Below are positions 33,140-35,130 of a stretch of 35,130 nucleotides of DNA, in pieces; the first letter of the stretch is position 1; each line of letters starts with the position of its first letter. The DNA comes from an uncultured Eudoraea sp. (GTDB taxonomy: Bacteria > Bacteroidota > Bacteroidia > Flavobacteriales > Flavobacteriaceae), in NCBI GenBank assembly GCA_947258555.1, contig CAMYJF010000046.1, positions 1,542-36,671 on the forward strand, in the 5' to 3' direction. The position numbers were made by a program, and so were the translations under genes. The notes beneath the pieces are model-generated. The model ran no database searches and was not told the origin of the DNA. It saw only the letters and a program-made list of their open reading frames with translations.

Positions 33140-33925
33140 TGTTACGTAAGAGATCAAGTTAGAAACGGTAGGATGCTCGCTTCCTCCAAAGGGTTCTATC
33201 GTAATATTTAAGGATTCTGCCCTTTCTATATACCTGACAGGAATCAATTCCTGACCTGTCTCCAATACACCCATATCGATCATTTCCCCATCTACATCGG
33301 CCCACAATTGATAAGATTGTGTATTCCTCAGATCAGGTAGGGAGACCGTGTTTACGACCACGGATCGGGCATTATGATTCATGTATGCCACAACTTTAGC
33401 CTCGGGTAGCTGGTTATTGCCGGTCAGGACAAAAGGAACCACGTCTGGATGATTGATCTGGGCATATTTTGTATTCACCAAGCCAATATCCTCCTCAAGC
33501 TTATTTAACCGATCTGTCACCATTTGTGATTGACTTTGTAAAGTCTCCAGATCAGTACGGGTATTCTGCCATTGCATCAAAAACCATAAAGATGTTAACC
33601 CAAATAAGAGGGCTATCCCAGCCGCCATGCGCCAGGCAGCTGACTTCCAGAAAGGCACACTTCCAGAGAGTTCGTTTGATGGGGAGCCTGTTGTAGCACT
33701 TTCGGCTTCTACTTCGTCAATTAATTTTTTCTTAACCTCGGCAGGAGGAGCTATCGCATTTTCAAATCCTATCTGTTCAAACTGATCTTCCAGCTCCAAT
33801 GCCTTTTCCTTCAATTCGCTATCAGACTGTAGCAACTGTTCTATGGCTTGGGATGTTTCCATATCCAATTCACCCAATATATACTGAGTGAGAATCCCTT
33901 CCTCTATGAGTTTTTTCCTATCCAT
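33134..33925 (-). CDS. Anti-sigma factor (RskA-type)
   Basis: The 263-residue protein has an N-terminal sigma-binding helical domain (EGILTQYILGELDMETSQAIEQLLQ), one membrane segment near residues 97-117 (MAAGIALLFGLTSLWFLM), a coiled stretch (LQSQSQMVTDRLNKLEED) and a RskA C-terminal periplasmic domain (SYQLWADVDGEMIDMGVLE). It would hold the sigma factor encoded by the upstream gene, whose stop overlaps this start by 8 bp. That sigma gene is broken in this sequence, so this anti-sigma factor may have lost its target. Confidence 0.9.
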   Translation of the reverse strand: MDRKKLIEEGILTQYILGELDMETSQAIEQLLQSDSELKEKALELEDQFEQIGFENAIAPPAEVKKKLIDEVEAESATTGSPSNELSGSVPFWKSAAWRMAAGIALLFGLTSLWFLMQWQNTRTDLETLQSQSQMVTDRLNKLEEDIGLVNTKYAQINHPDVVPFVLTGNNQLPEAKVVAYMNHNARSVVVNTVSLPDLRNTQSYQLWADVDGEMIDMGVLETGQELIPVRYIERAESLNITIEPFGGSEHPTVSNLISYVTL

Positions 33926-34372
33926 AGATCAATGCAATTAAAACAATCCCTCCCAGCACAAGTAGCAAATTATACCCCGAACGCAAGCGTTTTAATGCCT
34001 GTTGGATGTAGGACTTGAACGTTCCTAAGGGTACATTCATCACCTTGTGAGCTTCGGCATGTGTATATCCACTGAAATAAACTAACCGCACAGCTTCCTG
34101 ATGATGGGGTTCTAACTGAGTAAGCAGTCCGTTAAGTCGGGTCAATTCCGGTTTCTCTTCCTGTTCCTCGGTCATCTTATATACACCCGAATCTTCGATT
34201 TGGATGAACCTTTTTTTATTTCTAATACGATTTAGGCTTAAATTCTTTGCAATCCGGTAGGCCCAGGTATAAAAATACTACCGGAATACATATCATATAA
34301 TGAATAGAGCGCACGCTTATCACCCTTTTTCAAGGCCGATATAAATGGGATTTCTTTTGGTGTGCTACTCAT
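33918..34372 (-). pseudogene. ECF sigma factor gene disrupted by an internal deletion
   Basis: From the ATG at 34372 the frame reads MSSTPKEIPFISALKKGD, then KRALYSLYDMYSGSIF, a normal region 2 start. It then runs out of frame and stops after ~44 codons. In another frame, from about 34276, it continues YTWAYRIAKNLSLNRIRNKKRF and then region 4 (LEPHHQEAVRLVYFSGYTHAEAHKVMNVPLGTFKSYIQQALKRLRSG) to 33918. The ~35-40 residues of region 2 expected between SGSIF and YTWAYRI (the AEDVLQETFxKIW part) are absent. This indicates a frameshifting deletion of roughly 100-120 bp. An ATG at 34175 could give only an 85-residue region-4 fragment. The C-terminus is unusually hydrophobic (LLLVLGGIVLIALIYG). The anti-sigma gene follows with an 8-bp overlap. 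Confidence 0.85.
34253..34285. repeat. Inverted repeat spanning the deletion junction in the sigma gene
   Basis: TCCGGTAG (34253-34260) and CTACCGGA (34278-34285) are perfect 8-bp inverted copies with a 17-nt spacer that contains the apparent deletion junction. Confidence 0.55.
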
Positions 34373-34493
34373 GATCAATGTTAAAGATATGATAAAATCT
34401 CGCCCAGCTCATCCAAAGGGTATATGGCCGTGTAATTAAGACAAAGAATATAAAACGAGTAATTCATCTAAAAGTAAATCTAAAATTTAAATC

Positions 34494-35015
34494 ATGAAAA
34501 AAGCACTCTTAATTTTTACGTCCCTGGCCATGTTTCTGGCCGCACAAGTAACAACTGCGCAAATGGCTAAGAAAGATATAGTTGATATCGCAGTTGCCAC
34601 AGACGACTTTTCAACCCTGGTTACCGCCCTGCAAGCTGCAGACTTGGTTTCTGCTCTTCAAGGGGATGGACCATTCACCGTATTCGCACCACTTAACTCA
34701 GGATTTGCCAAAATCGATCCAGACACACTGGGTTCATTATTACAGCCTGAAAATAAGGATGCCTTGGCAGGAATACTTACCTATCATGTTGTTGCAGGTA
34801 AATTAACAGCAACAGATGTTGTAAACGCCCTGACTGCAGGTAATGGCTCAGCCACATTGACCACGCTTAATGGAGCCACATTAATGGCCAAAAAGAAAGA
34901 AGATGGTATCTATCTAAAAGATCAGAATGGGAATTACAGTAAAATCGCTCAGACCGATGTAATGGCTTCTAATGGAGTAATCCACATCATAGAAGACGTT
35001 GTAATGCCAAAATAG
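34494..35015 (+). CDS. Fasciclin (FAS1) domain secreted protein
   Basis: The 173-residue protein has a signal peptide (MKKALLIFTSLAMFLAAQVTTAQ) and one complete FAS1 domain: TLVTALQAADLVSALQGDGPFTVFAPLNSGFAKI (H1 box), ILTYHVVAGKLTATDV, and the final NGVIHIIEDVVMPK (H2 box). FAS1 proteins are extracellular adhesion or polymer-binding modules. It is transcribed divergently from a sigma/anti-sigma pair, an arrangement I recall as common in flavobacteria, which suggests control by that sigma factor. Such control would be lost if the sigma gene is truly broken. Confidence 0.93.
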   Translation: MKKALLIFTSLAMFLAAQVTTAQMAKKDIVDIAVATDDFSTLVTALQAADLVSALQGDGPFTVFAPLNSGFAKIDPDTLGSLLQPENKDALAGILTYHVVAGKLTATDVVNALTAGNGSATLTTLNGATLMAKKKEDGIYLKDQNGNYSKIAQTDVMASNGVIHIIEDVVMPK

Positions 35016-35043
35016 GTTGTTTTATTTATGTTGTTTGTTTTTT

Positions 35044-35072
35044 AGCACCGCTTCGGCGGTGCTTCTTTTTTT
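35044..35072 (+). terminator. Terminator after the fasciclin gene
   Basis: AGCACCGC-TTCG-GCGGTGCT is a perfect 8-bp stem with a stable TTCG tetraloop, followed by TCTTTTTTT. Confidence 0.95.
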
Positions 35073-35087
35073 GCCTGTTTTCCGAAA

Positions 35088-35130
35088 TTACATATTCACA
35101 AATTCATAGCCCGCCAAAGGGATCTTAGTA
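35088..35130 (-). CDS. Possible C-terminal end of a minus-strand gene (cut by window edge)
   Basis: Reading in from the right edge, an open minus-strand frame gives ...TKIPLAGYEFVNM followed by TAA at 35088. It is 15 bp from the fasciclin terminator, which would then be shared. Only 14 codons are visible, so the call is weak and no function can be given. Confidence 0.25.
   Translation of the reverse strand, partial: TKIPLAGYEFVNM

Noticed and set aside
1-35130. tRNA, rRNA, CRISPR array, insertion sequence or prophage
   Set aside because: I looked for cloverleaf arms, regularly spaced identical repeats, transposase or integrase motifs and phage genes, and saw none.

Overview
The window is a stretch of chromosome from a member of the Bacteroidota, almost certainly a (marine-type) Flavobacteriaceae. 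Supporting signs are a PorP/SprF protein and a gliding-motility-type C-terminal sorting domain (type IX secretion), flavobacterial families (DUF4369, DUF5916, DUF2911, DUF4295, DUF6249, DUF819), the rpmB-rpmG-DUF4295-ftsY order, and repeated promoter -7 elements of the Bacteroidota form TAnnTTTG. No rRNA, tRNA, CRISPR array, insertion sequence or prophage was seen. About 42 protein genes are present, one open at the left edge and a possible fragment at the right edge.

Left part (1-4070): a cell-surface cluster. It holds the C-terminal end of a large repeat protein, a secreted protein with calcium-binding thrombospondin-3-like repeats and a type B sorting domain, and a PorP/SprF outer-membrane partner, closed by a strong terminator. 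Next (4075-8342) come idi (isoprenoid precursor), a QueD/PTPS-family enzyme, a class I mannose-6-phosphate isomerase, a small helical protein, a DUF4369 lipoprotein and a DUF819 membrane protein. Then (8397-14908) follow a DUF5916 outer-membrane protein, a zinc S1/P1 nuclease, an AraC regulator paired with an AlkB-type DNA-repair dioxygenase, a small secreted protein, a MOSC protein and a DUF6249 membrane protein.

Middle (15040-22030): an ECF sigma factor with a membrane partner, htpG, a FabH-type ketoacyl synthase, a PNPOx-fold protein, a CoA-binding protein and a sodium:solute symporter. Right part (22088-35130): recR, a 2-oxoacid dehydrogenase E2 gene, and a tightly overlapping chain (DEDDh exonuclease, carboxypeptidase-regulatory-like protein, FAH-family hydrolase, Hpt protein, CinA). 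After these come the L28/L33/DUF4295 ribosomal operon, ftsY, a DUF2911 protein, a serine hydrolase, rimO, and a sigma/anti-sigma pair divergent from a fasciclin protein.

The most notable observations are these. (1) The gap between the nuclease and alkB has an NtrC-like palindrome, a sigma-54-like -24/-12 element, a hairpin and a terminator in the right order and spacing for a roughly 105-nt sigma-54-dependent small transcript. (2) A second candidate small transcript lies between htpG and fabH. (3) Two otherwise conserved genes, the E2 acyltransferase and the ECF sigma factor beside the fasciclin gene, each carry an internal frameshifting deletion in the core of a conserved domain. They are either decaying genes or assembly errors. 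Everything is read by eye from sequence and remembered family features; no search or folding program was run.
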